Assembly: GCA_910577045.1 (NCBI GenBank)
Contig: CAJTLB010000002.1
Coordinates: 62,001 to 126,000, forward strand
DNA: 64,000 bases
Reading direction: 5' to 3'
Origin: an uncultured Lachnospiraceae bacterium
GTDB taxonomy: Bacteria > Bacillota > Clostridia > Lachnospirales > Lachnospiraceae
Below the pieces are notes generated by a model. The model worked only from the letters and a program-made list of their open reading frames with translations, made no database searches and was not told the origin of the DNA. Below, piece after piece: positions 1 to 8,564 of the stretch (positions are counted from its first letter, which is position 1; every line of letters begins with the position of its first letter). Position numbers and translations under genes: made by a program.

Positions 1-443
1 TCTTTTAAATTAAAGCCAATGCTTTTTACATTTGCCAAATCATTCCCTAACTCGCCCTTTATCTCTTCAAATTGCTCTGTCGCATTTTCAATTATGCCTG
101 TATATTTTGCCTCTGTATCCTTATCTGATGCCATTTTTTCTAAAAGCTCTGGCTCAATTAACACACTATATTGCTTTGTCCCCCTAGAAAGATATTCTGC
201 TGCTTCTTCATCATTTTCATAATTGGCAACCATAAAATCCATATTTCCATATTTTTTCTTTAACTTTTCTAAAAGTTCCTGTGCCCTATCACTAAGCTGT
301 GCTGGTGCTGTATTGCCAGTTTTCTCTGCCTTCCCTGTTTTTACAGCCTCTTTCTTTTTTATGGTATCCGTTGTTTTTTTGTTTTGAATGGTACTGTCAT
401 AGTAATTTTTCTGGTATGTACTATAACCATCTACTTTGCTCAT
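1..443 (-). CDS. Hypothetical protein, 3' end beyond window
   Basis: An open frame begins at an ATG (441-443) and runs off the left edge of the window after 147 codons. A GGAGGA ribosome binding site sits at 451-456, seven bases upstream. The product begins MSKVDGYSTYQ and is hydrophilic and Lys/Glu-rich, with no signal peptide or membrane segment. A Lys/Thr-rich tether (about residues 20-45) leads into a helical region containing LSDRAQELLEKLKKKYG. It resembles short uncharacterised clostridial proteins, possibly DUF6033, but that recollection is weak and no function is assigned. Confidence 0.75.
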   Translation of the reverse strand, partial: MSKVDGYSTYQKNYYDSTIQNKKTTDTIKKKEAVKTGKAEKTGNTAPAQLSDRAQELLEKLKKKYGNMDFMVANYENDEEAAEYLSRGTKQYSVLIEPELLEKMASDKDTEAKYTGIIENATEQFEEIKGELGNDLANVKSIGFNLK

Positions 444-534
444 ACTCTCATCCTCCATTTGTATTTATCATTATTACACACTCTAAGGCATTTCTTATTT
501 TATATATCGGATGTTTACCATGAAAAATCAACTA

Positions 535-1428
535 TTATTTTATATTATAAATATTTTCTTCCGTTAAATTTAAAAATGGGATCTGGATTTCTGTGCCATC
601 GCCAATATAAGATTCTCTCCATTCCTTATATTCTGCAAAATCTACTGGATTATGATAACCATATTCCCCTTCTGCTTGTATATAATATACTATTCCGTCC
701 CCATCTATATCCGCCTGATCTGGAAAAACAATTTCCCCTTTTGTATCTGATATAGACTTTTCCCATGCTTCTATTGTGGCGACCACTAAATATGTATCTG
801 TCTCTGGATTATATTGATAAAGCGTATATGGCCAAAGTGCTTCTGACATACTATGGTTATGTGACCATAAGGCTTCTATTACTCCATTTTTATAAAATTT
901 TAATATCGGATATTCTGTTAGTTCTTCCTTAACCATCTTAGATTCTGGCATATAGCCATAAATTACCTCAACCATGCCAGACGTAAGCATTGTTGTTGTA
1001 AATTCTATAATTAGTTCCTCTTTTCCATCAGAATCAATATCAAAAATAGCGAACCGATTGTCTGTAATATTCCGAAACTCATTAAAACCATAATCATTCC
1101 CATTAGGGAGAGTATTATGGTAATAAAGATTTTCTAATACTGCCTTATACGCCTCTTTCCTGCCCAAATCCCCTGCATTGCTTTGTTCTGTTTTACTTTC
1201 TGCTTCTGTTATTATTTCTGTATTTTTAGTATCCAGCGTTTCTCCTATATTTTGTGTCTCTTTTATAATTTCTATAGTAGGTTTTGTCTCTTTTATTGTT
1301 GTATCTACTTCTGTTTCTAACATAACTCCCACTTTTCCTTCTGTTATATCTTCCCCTGTTTCTTTTATGGCACAGGCTGACAATAAACTTACTGCCATAC
1401 ACGCCCATATCAACCTAATTCTTTTCAT
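535..1428 (-). CDS. Lipoprotein with Asp-rich calcium-loop-like motifs
   Basis: This is a 297-residue predicted lipoprotein: a basic N-terminus, a hydrophobic stretch and the lipobox LLSAC with Cys19. A Thr/Glu-rich tether follows to about residue 85. The C-terminal domain carries two EF-loop-like or VCBS-like Asp motifs, DIDSDG near residues 130-135 and DIDGDG near 240, which suggest calcium-stabilised surface structure. The frame can be extended upstream to a TTG at 1449, but the ATG at 1428 has an AAAGGA site about ten bases upstream and fits the signal peptide. It lies 30 bp downstream of the M56 sensor gene on the same strand, so it is probably cotranscribed with it. Its function is unknown. 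Confidence 0.8.
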   Translation of the reverse strand: MKRIRLIWACMAVSLLSACAIKETGEDITEGKVGVMLETEVDTTIKETKPTIEIIKETQNIGETLDTKNTEIITEAESKTEQSNAGDLGRKEAYKAVLENLYYHNTLPNGNDYGFNEFRNITDNRFAIFDIDSDGKEELIIEFTTTMLTSGMVEVIYGYMPESKMVKEELTEYPILKFYKNGVIEALWSHNHSMSEALWPYTLYQYNPETDTYLVVATIEAWEKSISDTKGEIVFPDQADIDGDGIVYYIQAEGEYGYHNPVDFAEYKEWRESYIGDGTEIQIPFLNLTEENIYNIK

Positions 1429-1458
1429 TTTTTCTGTCCTTTCTTTCAAAAGTTTTCC

Positions 1459-3156
1459 CTAATGTGAAAATCCTTTCGGGTAAGGCCCTGCTATATCACT
1501 TACTGTCCTTATCTTCCAATCCATTATTATTTCGTAAAAGCTGCCATCTTCTGTAATTACCTTGACAACTTCTGGCTCAAACATAGGCTCTGCACCTACA
1601 ATTTTTTCTCCCTGGTAAACCGCACTATGTTGCAAAAACCAAGTTGCAGCTTCCTCTATTCCCATTTGCTCTATATTCCATGGGATATTAAGCTGCTGCA
1701 CATCAGAAAACCACAATCTCCTAGCGTTTGCAATACCCATAGAAGGAATTACTTTATATCCTTCCATTTCACCAAACTGCCTAAAATAAAATATCATACT
1801 ATGTTCCAAGTTATATTCTGTTTTTGCAAACCAAAAACTCCCATTATCTGAACAAGAATATACACAAGACTCTACCTGGAACCCTGTTAAATCATATAAC
1901 TCCCTTATTGCCCTTTGTGCCAGGGCATCTATCTTTTCCTTATCCCACAACTCCGGCGTAAAATAATCTTGTTCCTGTATATGTAATACTTCTGCCTCCT
2001 TATAGCCCTTCCTATGTTGTAGTATATAGGCATTATCCTTTTCTATTTGTAAGGGGGTTGTTTCTTGCCCTACTAGCACCTGTTGTATATTTCCTACAAT
2101 ATTTTCTATTATATTGTTATCTTCTATTTCTTTTGGGCTATCTGTCTTTATATAATTTGCAGCTAATACTCCATTTTCAACCGGATGCACTATAAGGCCC
2201 AATGCTATTATAACAGCTAAAAAACCAGCGATACTTGTTATAACGACATTATGCTTCCGAAAATATAATACATTTTTAATCCTTGTTTTTACAGATGGCT
2301 CACCAAAAGTTACAGAAAGGACTAAATAACCATTCTGCATGGCAGCATATTTTAAAAGACTTTTTGCATATTGTTTCTTAATCTCTTCGCCTGCCCCGAT
2401 AAGGACTTCTTCATCACAAGAAACCTCCATATCCTGGCAAAATATAATCCAGGCGGCCCAAACAATAGGATTAAACCAATGTATTATTATAACGAGGAAT
2501 ACCATTAATTTTAAAATAAAATCATTTCTTTTTAAATGGCAATATTCATGGGCGATAATATATTGTTTTTCCTGTTTGCAAAGCCCTGCTGGAAGATAAA
2601 TAATTGGATGCAAAATCCCCCATAAAAATGGTGCTGGCAATCCCCTAACCTCAGCAATCCTCTTTTCCTTATCCCAACTTTCCCAGCGTTTTTTTGCAAG
2701 TTGCTGATACATCTTTGCCATATGGCATATATTTAGGCATAATATTACAACGACACCTAGCGCCCATACAAAACAAACCATATTCTCTATTATTTTTTGT
2801 ATCTGTTGCTTTTGGTTTACTTGCCCCTTCCATTGCATATTTCCCCATTTATTTTTTTCTAGCTGCACACTATTATATTGTATCGTCCCTAATTCAGGAA
2901 AATCCTCCTCTTTTATTGGACTTTCTTGTTTTTCCTTAAACCCAACCGATAATTCCACAACTTGATTAGGGATTAAGCTAAATTTCCATTTTGGATAAAT
3001 TGGCACTGCTAAATTAAAAAAAACAATAAACCACAGATAATACGCATATTTCCTACTACATCGTATTAAAAATAGCCTAACTGGCAGCACCAATAAAAAA
3101 CAATAACTGCCAATAAGGCTCATTTCCAGAACCTTATGAAAGATAAGCCCACACAT
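1459..3156 (-). CDS. BlaR1/MecR1-type M56 membrane metallopeptidase sensor
   Basis: This is a 565-residue integral membrane protein of the M56 (BlaR1/MecR1) family. Such proteins sense a signal and trigger cleavage or release of a partner BlaI-type repressor. Hydrophobic segments lie near residues 10-30, 38-55, 127-145, 217-240 and 308-330. The zinc motif HEYCH is at 203-207, and CDEE near 247-250 matches the downstream acidic ligand region. The last 230 residues are extracytoplasmic, but I see no penicillin-binding SxxK/SxN/KTG set as in BlaR1, so the ligand is unknown. The gene starts two bases after the repressor gene, with AGGAGG directly upstream. No beta-lactamase gene is visible nearby. 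Confidence 0.88.
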   Translation of the reverse strand: MCGLIFHKVLEMSLIGSYCFLLVLPVRLFLIRCSRKYAYYLWFIVFFNLAVPIYPKWKFSLIPNQVVELSVGFKEKQESPIKEEDFPELGTIQYNSVQLEKNKWGNMQWKGQVNQKQQIQKIIENMVCFVWALGVVVILCLNICHMAKMYQQLAKKRWESWDKEKRIAEVRGLPAPFLWGILHPIIYLPAGLCKQEKQYIIAHEYCHLKRNDFILKLMVFLVIIIHWFNPIVWAAWIIFCQDMEVSCDEEVLIGAGEEIKKQYAKSLLKYAAMQNGYLVLSVTFGEPSVKTRIKNVLYFRKHNVVITSIAGFLAVIIALGLIVHPVENGVLAANYIKTDSPKEIEDNNIIENIVGNIQQVLVGQETTPLQIEKDNAYILQHRKGYKEAEVLHIQEQDYFTPELWDKEKIDALAQRAIRELYDLTGFQVESCVYSCSDNGSFWFAKTEYNLEHSMIFYFRQFGEMEGYKVIPSMGIANARRLWFSDVQQLNIPWNIEQMGIEEAATWFLQHSAVYQGEKIVGAEPMFEPEVVKVITEDGSFYEIIMDWKIRTVSDIAGPYPKGFSH

Positions 3157-3158
3157 CT

Positions 3159-3533
3159 TTATTCCTCCTGTGTATACTCTTCTATCATTTGTGCTAATTC
3201 TTCTAATTCTTTTTTACTTAATTTTTTTCTTTTTAAAAATGATGCCACAAACCCTGGCAGGGAGCCACTATAATTTTCCTCTAAATAATTCTCCCCTTTC
3301 CTTGAGAGATATTCTTCTTTACTTATTTTAGAAGTAACTACTGCATCATTATTTTGGAAAATATCATTGTTACATATTTTTCTTAATACAGTATATGTTG
3401 TTGATTTCTTCCAGTTTAATTTTTCCTTTGCAAGCTTTACCAAATCCCCACTTCCAATTGGTTCCTGTTCCCATATAATATCTGCAAGCTGGGCTTCTGC
3501 TTCCGTCATAATATAAATTATCATTATATCCAT
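3159..3533 (-). CDS. BlaI/MecI-family transcriptional repressor
   Basis: This is a small winged-helix repressor of about 124 residues. The core MTEAEAQLADIIWEQ, followed by STTYTVLRKICNNDI, is the BlaI/MecI DNA-binding pattern. The C-terminal helix LSKKELEELAQMIEE is the usual dimerisation segment. It is the first gene of a minus-strand unit with the M56 sensor and probably the lipoprotein. The start is ambiguous: the ATG at 3533 lies two bases from AAGGG, and an in-frame ATG at 3524 is also possible. An inverted repeat overlapping its promoter suggests autoregulation. Confidence 0.87.
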   Translation of the reverse strand: MDIMIIYIMTEAEAQLADIIWEQEPIGSGDLVKLAKEKLNWKKSTTYTVLRKICNNDIFQNNDAVVTSKISKEEYLSRKGENYLEENYSGSLPGFVASFLKRKKLSKKELEELAQMIEEYTQEE

Positions 3534-3552
3534 ATCCCTTCGTTTATATAAT

Positions 3553-3598
3553 TGGTCTAAATTTTCTAAACCATATAGTGAGTTTAAATCTTTTAAAC
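3553..3598. promoter_or_regulatory. Candidate paired operators for the BlaI-like repressor
   Basis: A perfect 7-bp inverted repeat (GTTTAAA, 3-bp centre, TTTAAAC) spans 3582-3598, between the -35 and -10 hexamers. A second, imperfect palindrome at 3553-3573 (TGGT...ACCA, 7 of 10 pairs) lies just downstream of the expected transcription start. Both right halves end in TAAACCA, and the centres are 27 bp apart. The position and dyad form fit repressor binding; the assignment is inference. Confidence 0.55.
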
Positions 3599-3609
3599 CA
3601 ATTTGTCAA
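3581..3609 (-). promoter_or_regulatory. Sigma-A-type promoter of the BlaI-M56 unit
   Basis: On the minus strand TTGACA (3604-3609) is followed by a 17-bp spacer and TAAACT (3581-3586). The -35 is consensus and the -10 matches at four of six positions. It lies about 50 bp upstream of the repressor start codon. Confidence 0.65.
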
Positions 3610-3647
3610 CTAAATATTTTCTTTTTCTTACCATTTTTTAATACTAA

Positions 3648-3676
3648 TTGTACATAATCATAAATTATGTTATAAT
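3648..3676 (+). promoter_or_regulatory. Promoter of the acetyltransferase gene
   Basis: TTGTAC (3648-3653) and TATAAT (3671-3676) are separated by exactly 17 bp, about 60 bp upstream of the acetyltransferase start codon. A GGGAGGG ribosome binding site precedes the ATG. Confidence 0.65.
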
Positions 3677-3735
3677 ATACCTTACTATTTTATTTACTAT
3701 AAAGTTATACAAAGGTTAATCGCAGGGAGGGTTAA

Positions 3736-4194
3736 ATGGACTATCCTATTTTTAAAATACAAGAACATCCTCAATTAAAAGATACTTCTGCTAATTGGTT
3801 CCACAATAAATGGAATATCCCCCTTAATGCCTATCAAGACAGCATGGAACAGTGTATCTTACAAAAAAGCACTGTCCCTCAATGGTACGTAGTAATGGAC
3901 AATACTAAAATAATAGGGGGATGCGGCGTCATTGAAAATGATTTCCACAATAGAAAAGATTTAACACCTAATATTTGTGCTGTTTATGTAGAAAAAGAAT
4001 ATCGCTGCCAAGGGATTGCCGGGCAACTATTAGATTTTGTATGCAAAGACATGAAAAAAAAGGGTATCTCTACCCTTTATTTAGTTACAGACCATACCTC
4101 ATTTTATGAGAGATACCAATGGAATTTCTTATGTATGGTACAAGGGGAAGGGGAGCCTGATATGGCAAGGATGTATATCCATAAGGAACCCTAA
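3736..4194 (+). CDS. GNAT-family N-acetyltransferase
   Basis: The 152-residue product fits the GNAT fold. The central strand ICAVYVEKEYRC is followed by the acetyl-CoA pyrophosphate loop RCQGIAGQ (Q/RxxGxG/A type), then YLVTDHTSFYERYQW, the usual C-terminal motif that closes the active site. The expected reaction is transfer of acetyl from acetyl-CoA to an amine, but the substrate cannot be read from sequence. It is monocistronic, with its own promoter, a GGGAGGG site and an intrinsic terminator directly after the stop codon. It is divergent from the BlaI unit. Confidence 0.85.
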   Translation: MDYPIFKIQEHPQLKDTSANWFHNKWNIPLNAYQDSMEQCILQKSTVPQWYVVMDNTKIIGGCGVIENDFHNRKDLTPNICAVYVEKEYRCQGIAGQLLDFVCKDMKKKGISTLYLVTDHTSFYERYQWNFLCMVQGEGEPDMARMYIHKEP

Positions 4195-4222
4195 AGAAAA
4201 GGTTACTATTAACCTTTTCTTT
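4193..4222 (+). terminator. Intrinsic terminator after the acetyltransferase gene
   Basis: A 13-bp perfect stem (AAAGAAAAGGTTA / TAACCTTTTCTTT) with a CTAT loop overlaps the TAA stop codon and ends in a T-rich run. Confidence 0.8.
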
Positions 4223-4259
4223 CTACTATTTTCCTCCATATTTCCATTGTTTTTCAGAA

Positions 4260-4465
4260 CTATTCTTTATCTAAAAACTTATTTAGCCAATATGGCATAA
4301 TCCCATAATCAGGGCCTGCCCCACCATCTCCAATTTCTGTAATAAAACGGAAATAATCCTCTGGTAAAGTAAAGCCATATTTTTTCTATTTCATGGACAT
4401 ACTCCCCACTCACTATTGGATTACTATTGTTTACCACAATTAGCAATTCTTTTCCAAGCCCTCCC
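4260..4465 (-). pseudogene. Decayed SMI1/KNR4 (SUKH)-like fragment
   Basis: No long open frame exists, but the minus strand encodes KKYGFTLPEDYFRFI followed by EIGDGGAGPDYGIMPYW and a TAG stop at 4260-4262. This is the SUKH-fold signature (LPxDYxxFL...GNGGAGPxYG). Upstream, a different frame reads GEYVHEIEK, and the two frames meet at an A6 run near 4390, consistent with a one-base indel. SUKH proteins are common immunity proteins against polymorphic toxins. The fragment lacks a start codon and is most likely dead. Confidence 0.6.
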
Positions 4466-6226
4466 TTATGGGGCACTGGCGCCTGCTAGGGCATATTTTT
4501 TCATATATTCATTAAACTTTCTTCGGAATTCTGCATTATCATTTCGGAACTCACGCAACGATTCATGGATATTCATATTGTGACCCGCAATATCTATTAT
4601 GCATCCTGCAATATTCGAACAGTGATCCGAAGTCCTTTCTAAGTTTGTAAGAATATCTGACCATACAAAACCCACATCAATCGAACAGCTTCCTTCCTGC
4701 AGGCGCAAGATATGGCGCGTCCTCATTTCCTCTTTTAAAATATCAATTACTTGCTCCAAGGGCTCTACATTTTCTGCATCCTTTAAATTATTTTCCAAAA
4801 AAGCATACAGTGAAATATCAAGGATTTCACAAACTGCAGATGAAATTGTATGGTATTCTGAATTTGCTGCTTCTGTCAGCTCCATGCCTTTCTCCCTAAG
4901 TTCTTCTGCAGACTCTAATAAATTAACGCCATGATCGGCAATCCGTTCAAAATCACCAATAATTTTTAACAACTTTACCGCCTCTGCGCTATCCGTTTCA
5001 CTAATCCGCCTTGCGCTTAAATGGACAAGGTATGTGCTAAGAATATCTTCATAGTGATCGGTTAAATCTTCCTTTTCCCGTATAGAGGCTGCCAGTGCTT
5101 CAGAATACTCTACCAAAGACCCTAAACTTTCCTTTAATACCATTACCGCTGTCTGTGCCATCTCTGCTGCGACCTCATGGCATTGTTCTAATGCAATAGA
5201 TGGTGTTGCAAAAAGCCTTTCATCCAGTTCTTCCCTAATTTCCTCTTCTTGGTTATCACGGACAATCACATTAACTAACTTTTCCATCCACCCTGTCATT
5301 GGCAATAATAACATGGTACATAAAAAATTAAAAATAGAATGTGCAACAGCTATCCCAAATAAAGAAGCTGGGCTATCTAAAACAGATAGTGAAAATACAA
5401 GTTTTACAAGGCAGAACACTGATAACCATACAACTGTCCCAATTACATTAAATAATAAATGCACAATTGCCGCCCTTTTTGCGTTTTTATTTGCCCCTAC
5501 AGAAGAAATCATTGCTGTAACACATGTGCCAATATTCTGTCCCATAATAATTGGTATTGCTGCGCCATAAGATACCTGCCCTGTAACTGCCAATGCCTGT
5601 AAAATCCCAATTGACGCAGAACTTGATTGAATAATGGCAGTTAATACAGCCCCGGCAAGTACCCCTAAAACTGGATTTTTAAATAAGATAAATAGGTTTT
5701 GGAATGCTGGGACATTCCCAAGCCCTGATACTGCTTTTGACATAGTTTCCATCCCAAACATTAGTGTTGCAAATCCAAGTAATATTGTACCCGTATCCTT
5801 TTTCTTTGGGCTTTTACAAAACATATAGAATATAATTCCAATTAATGCAAGGACAGGTGTAAAAGAAGATGGCTTTAATAATTTTACAAATATATTCCCG
5901 CTTTCAATCCCTGCAAGGCTTAAAATCCATGCTGTAATTGTAGTCCCAATATTTGCCCCCATAATAACATTAATTGCCTGTTTCAATGTCATAAGCCCTG
6001 AATTCACAAAACCAACTACCATTACAGTAGTAGCAGAGGAACTTTGAATTACTGCTGTTACACCAAGCCCTGTAATAAGCCCAGCCGCTTTCCCTGTTGT
6101 AAGCCTTCCAATAATAGTACGGAGTTTACTGCCTGCCCTGCGCTCCAAGGACTGCCCCATTACACTCATGCCAAATAGGAATAAGCTTAAGCCCCCTATC
6201 ATTGTCAACATATGAAATATATCCAT
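4466..6226 (-). CDS. Na/Pi cotransporter family protein with PhoU-like C-terminus
   Basis: This 586-residue membrane protein is of the NptA/PNaS phosphate symporter type. Two inverted membrane repeats carry QSSSATT (61-67) and QSSSAS (200-205), the family signature, each followed by a GxNIGT loop. From about residue 340 the protein is soluble and helical, resembling PhoU, as in many bacterial family members. The expected role is sodium-coupled phosphate movement, direction unknown. The frame extends 28 codons further upstream, but ATG at 6226 with AAAGGAGAAG before it and the sequence MDIFHMLTMIGG is the likely start. No partner genes flank it. Confidence 0.88.
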   Translation of the reverse strand: MDIFHMLTMIGGLSLFLFGMSVMGQSLERRAGSKLRTIIGRLTTGKAAGLITGLGVTAVIQSSSATTVMVVGFVNSGLMTLKQAINVIMGANIGTTITAWILSLAGIESGNIFVKLLKPSSFTPVLALIGIIFYMFCKSPKKKDTGTILLGFATLMFGMETMSKAVSGLGNVPAFQNLFILFKNPVLGVLAGAVLTAIIQSSSASIGILQALAVTGQVSYGAAIPIIMGQNIGTCVTAMISSVGANKNAKRAAIVHLLFNVIGTVVWLSVFCLVKLVFSLSVLDSPASLFGIAVAHSIFNFLCTMLLLPMTGWMEKLVNVIVRDNQEEEIREELDERLFATPSIALEQCHEVAAEMAQTAVMVLKESLGSLVEYSEALAASIREKEDLTDHYEDILSTYLVHLSARRISETDSAEAVKLLKIIGDFERIADHGVNLLESAEELREKGMELTEAANSEYHTISSAVCEILDISLYAFLENNLKDAENVEPLEQVIDILKEEMRTRHILRLQEGSCSIDVGFVWSDILTNLERTSDHCSNIAGCIIDIAGHNMNIHESLREFRNDNAEFRRKFNEYMKKYALAGASAP

Positions 6227-6559
6227 AGATTCTTCTCCTTTCATACTACCTTTTATGTTCCTTTTCCCAAAAAGGTATATGTAATTGATTATCCTTAAGG
6301 AGAATTCCATTTATATCAAAAACTCTTACTATTTACTTTACTAATAATCTAAATCACAGACATATTCTTTTATTATAAGAGTGTACTCAATTTTATAAAA
6401 TATTCTTTAAACCACTTCTCTCTTTTTATTAAATAAAACTTAATAGAATTATATATATGCTTGTGGTAAAATATTAACATAAAGCAACCCAAAAATTGGT
6501 AAATTTTTCTGCCAATGGAAACTAAATAGATTCCAAAATAATGAAAGGTAGTAAGTAAA
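6227..6559. other. Divergent AT-rich intergenic region
   Basis: This 333-bp gap separates the divergent Na/Pi transporter and lipoprotein genes. It is very AT-rich. I see -10-like motifs such as TAAAAT near 6467 but no convincing -35 partner, and no RNA gene or repeat. Confidence 0.4.
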
Positions 6560-7336
6560 ATGAAAAAGATATTAGCTTATATTCTCACATTCATATTAAG
6601 TGCCCCTCTTATTGCTTGTTCCCCTGGAGCTACATTTGATGGTAGCCGTACAGGGAATGAAAGCCAGCTTATAATGCAGTATAAAACCCTGAACACCACC
6701 ACTTCCCAAGAATTAGAGCTAGTAGAAGGAGATATTGTTCTTTTTGATATTGTCAGCCAAGCAGGAAGTATTGATATTTTTCTTCAAAAAAGCGAAGAAG
6801 AACCCATCTATAAAGAACATGATATTCCCACTTCTGTATTCCAAGTTGAAATAAATGATAGCGGTATATATATTGTATCTGTTACCGGAAAAAATGCAAA
6901 AGGAAGTATAAATATTTCAAAAGAAAATAAAGAAGAACTAGCAAATACAAAGAACATAGATACTATCACAATAAACGACAAAGTGTATTATATGATTTCC
7001 ACTGAATCACAGCTTCGTACTATTGAAAGCTACGGCCTTGATAAAAATTATATGCAACAGAATGACATTGAATTATCGGATGAAACGTGGATATCAATAG
7101 GAACCCCTGACCACCCATTTACAGGGTCTTACAATGGTAATGGTTTTAAAATTACTGGGCTAAGCGATACCCCTTCTGTTACCCCACTTTTTGGAAATGC
7201 TACTCATGCAAACTTATACAATATTACATTTGCAAATCCAAAAATACAAAATATTGATATTGAGGCTAAAAGTTTTGTTTGTAAATATCCAGAGGAATGT
7301 CAGATATATGATATATTTTTCGAATACTATAATTAA
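6560..7336 (+). CDS. Lipoprotein with GLUG-like motif
   Basis: This is a 258-residue predicted lipoprotein. MKKILAYILTF and a hydrophobic stretch lead to Cys20 in LSAPLIAC. The middle, about residues 40-115, is beta-rich and resembles a small Ig-like or PPC-like domain. Residues about 190-230 contain GSYNGNGFKITGL and a following LFGN...LYNITF, similar to GLUG repeats of surface adhesins. It is monocistronic with a strong terminator downstream. The function is unknown; a surface-binding role is only an inference. Confidence 0.75.
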   Translation: MKKILAYILTFILSAPLIACSPGATFDGSRTGNESQLIMQYKTLNTTTSQELELVEGDIVLFDIVSQAGSIDIFLQKSEEEPIYKEHDIPTSVFQVEINDSGIYIVSVTGKNAKGSINISKENKEELANTKNIDTITINDKVYYMISTESQLRTIESYGLDKNYMQQNDIELSDETWISIGTPDHPFTGSYNGNGFKITGLSDTPSVTPLFGNATHANLYNITFANPKIQNIDIEAKSFVCKYPEECQIYDIFFEYYN

Positions 7337-7363
7337 AAACAGAACATTTCTAAGTTTATCTAA

Positions 7364-7390
7364 GAAAGGGCTGCCAAGCAGCCCTTTCCT
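7364..7390 (+). terminator. Intrinsic terminator after the lipoprotein gene
   Basis: An 11-bp perfect stem (GAAAGGGCTGC / GCAGCCCTTTC) with a CAA loop is followed by a pyrimidine-rich run. Confidence 0.75.
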
Positions 7391-7522
7391 CTATTTTCTA
7401 TACATAAACTAATATATCTTTTTCATTGTCTTTAACATTTTCTTCCCATTCTAATAAAAATACCATAGGTTTTTATTCGATTTGTAAAGTTGATCTTGAA
7501 AAAATAAACAGTTATAATAATT

Positions 7523-7548
7523 TTGACATAACATGCCTAGGATATAAA
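7523..7548 (+). promoter_or_regulatory. Promoter and half-conserved operator of the WYL regulator
   Basis: A consensus TTGACA (7523-7528) lies 52 bp upstream of the regulator start, with a TATAAA-like hexamer near 7543. The spacing is short for sigma-A. Overlapping the -35 is TGACATAACATGCCT (7524-7538), a partly conserved version of the perfect palindrome found just after this gene. Confidence 0.5.
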
Positions 7549-7579
7549 TGCTATTTTATTATGGAGGGAGGCAACCACG

Positions 7580-8476
7580 ATGCAAGAAAGCAGGTTATTT
7601 AAAATTGTATATTACTTACTGGACAAGGGGCAAGCTACTGCCCCAGAATTAGCAGAAAAATTCGAGGTATCTGTTAGAACCATTTACAGAGATATTGATG
7701 CTTTAAGTGGGGCAGGGATTCCCATTTATACAGAAACAGGCAGAAACGGTGGCATTTCTTTAATGAATCATTTTATTTTAGACAAAATTGTATTATCCAA
7801 AGAAGAAAAACAAGAGATCCTTACCGCATTGCAGACCATAAATATCACACAAAATAAAAATAACAGCCAAACATTACAAAAACTTTCTGGCTTGTTTCAT
7901 CTTCACTCAGAAAATTGGCTTGAAGTGGATTTTTCCAGGTGGGGAAATAAAGAATTTGACAATGAAAAGTTTAATCTATTAAAATCTGCCATACTTTGCT
8001 GTAAATATGTGAAAATCCATTATGCAGGTTCTTGCGAAATTATAAATAAAAGGACTGTGCAACCTTTAAAACTTATTTATAAGGCAAAAGCATGGTATTT
8101 AAAAGCATTTTGCACAGAAAAACAAGATCTACGGATATTCAAATTAAACCGCATTTTAGATTTAGAAATTTTGGATAAAAATTTTCAGCCCCGCCATTTT
8201 CCAACCCCAATAAACTCTTCTAATACCGAATATAATGAAATTACGCTTCGCTTCCCAAAAGAAATGGCATACCGCGTTTATGATGAATTTGATAAAACCC
8301 AAGTACAGCAACAGGCAAACGGTGATCTAATTGCATCTGCAAAAATGCCAGAGGATTCGTGGTTAATCGGGTTCCTGCTATCATTTGGGGCACAGGTAGA
8401 CATACTTTCACCAGCTTATTTAAAAGAACTTATAGCAGAAGAGGCAAAATTAATATATGAAAAAAATAAACCTTGA
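7580..8476 (+). CDS. YafY-like HTH and WYL-domain transcriptional regulator
   Basis: This 298-residue regulator has an N-terminal HTH_11 domain (residues 5-60, including APELAEKFEVSVRTIYRDID) and a WYL ligand-sensing domain with W172-Y173-L174. WYL regulators often respond to nucleic-acid fragments or other small ligands. GGAGGGAGG precedes the ATG. It is followed by a DfsB/ClbS-like gene and a radical SAM gene on the same strand. A perfect palindrome overlapping its stop codon and a related site upstream suggest it controls both itself and the downstream pair. Confidence 0.87.
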   Translation: MQESRLFKIVYYLLDKGQATAPELAEKFEVSVRTIYRDIDALSGAGIPIYTETGRNGGISLMNHFILDKIVLSKEEKQEILTALQTINITQNKNNSQTLQKLSGLFHLHSENWLEVDFSRWGNKEFDNEKFNLLKSAILCCKYVKIHYAGSCEIINKRTVQPLKLIYKAKAWYLKAFCTEKQDLRIFKLNRILDLEILDKNFQPRHFPTPINSSNTEYNEITLRFPKEMAYRVYDEFDKTQVQQQANGDLIASAKMPEDSWLIGFLLSFGAQVDILSPAYLKELIAEEAKLIYEKNKP

Positions 8477-8488
8477 CATAAGATGTCA
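8474..8488. promoter_or_regulatory. Palindromic candidate operator of the WYL regulator
   Basis: TGACAT-AAG-ATGTCA is a perfect 6-bp inverted repeat that begins in the regulator stop codon and lies 77 bp upstream of the DfsB-like start. A close variant occurs at 7524-7538, upstream of the regulator itself. Confidence 0.5.
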
Positions 8489-8564
8489 GTATTATCCTAG
8501 TAAGATATCAATAGAAATTTTAATTTTCTAACTAATAATATTGTATACAGAAAGGAAAACACAT

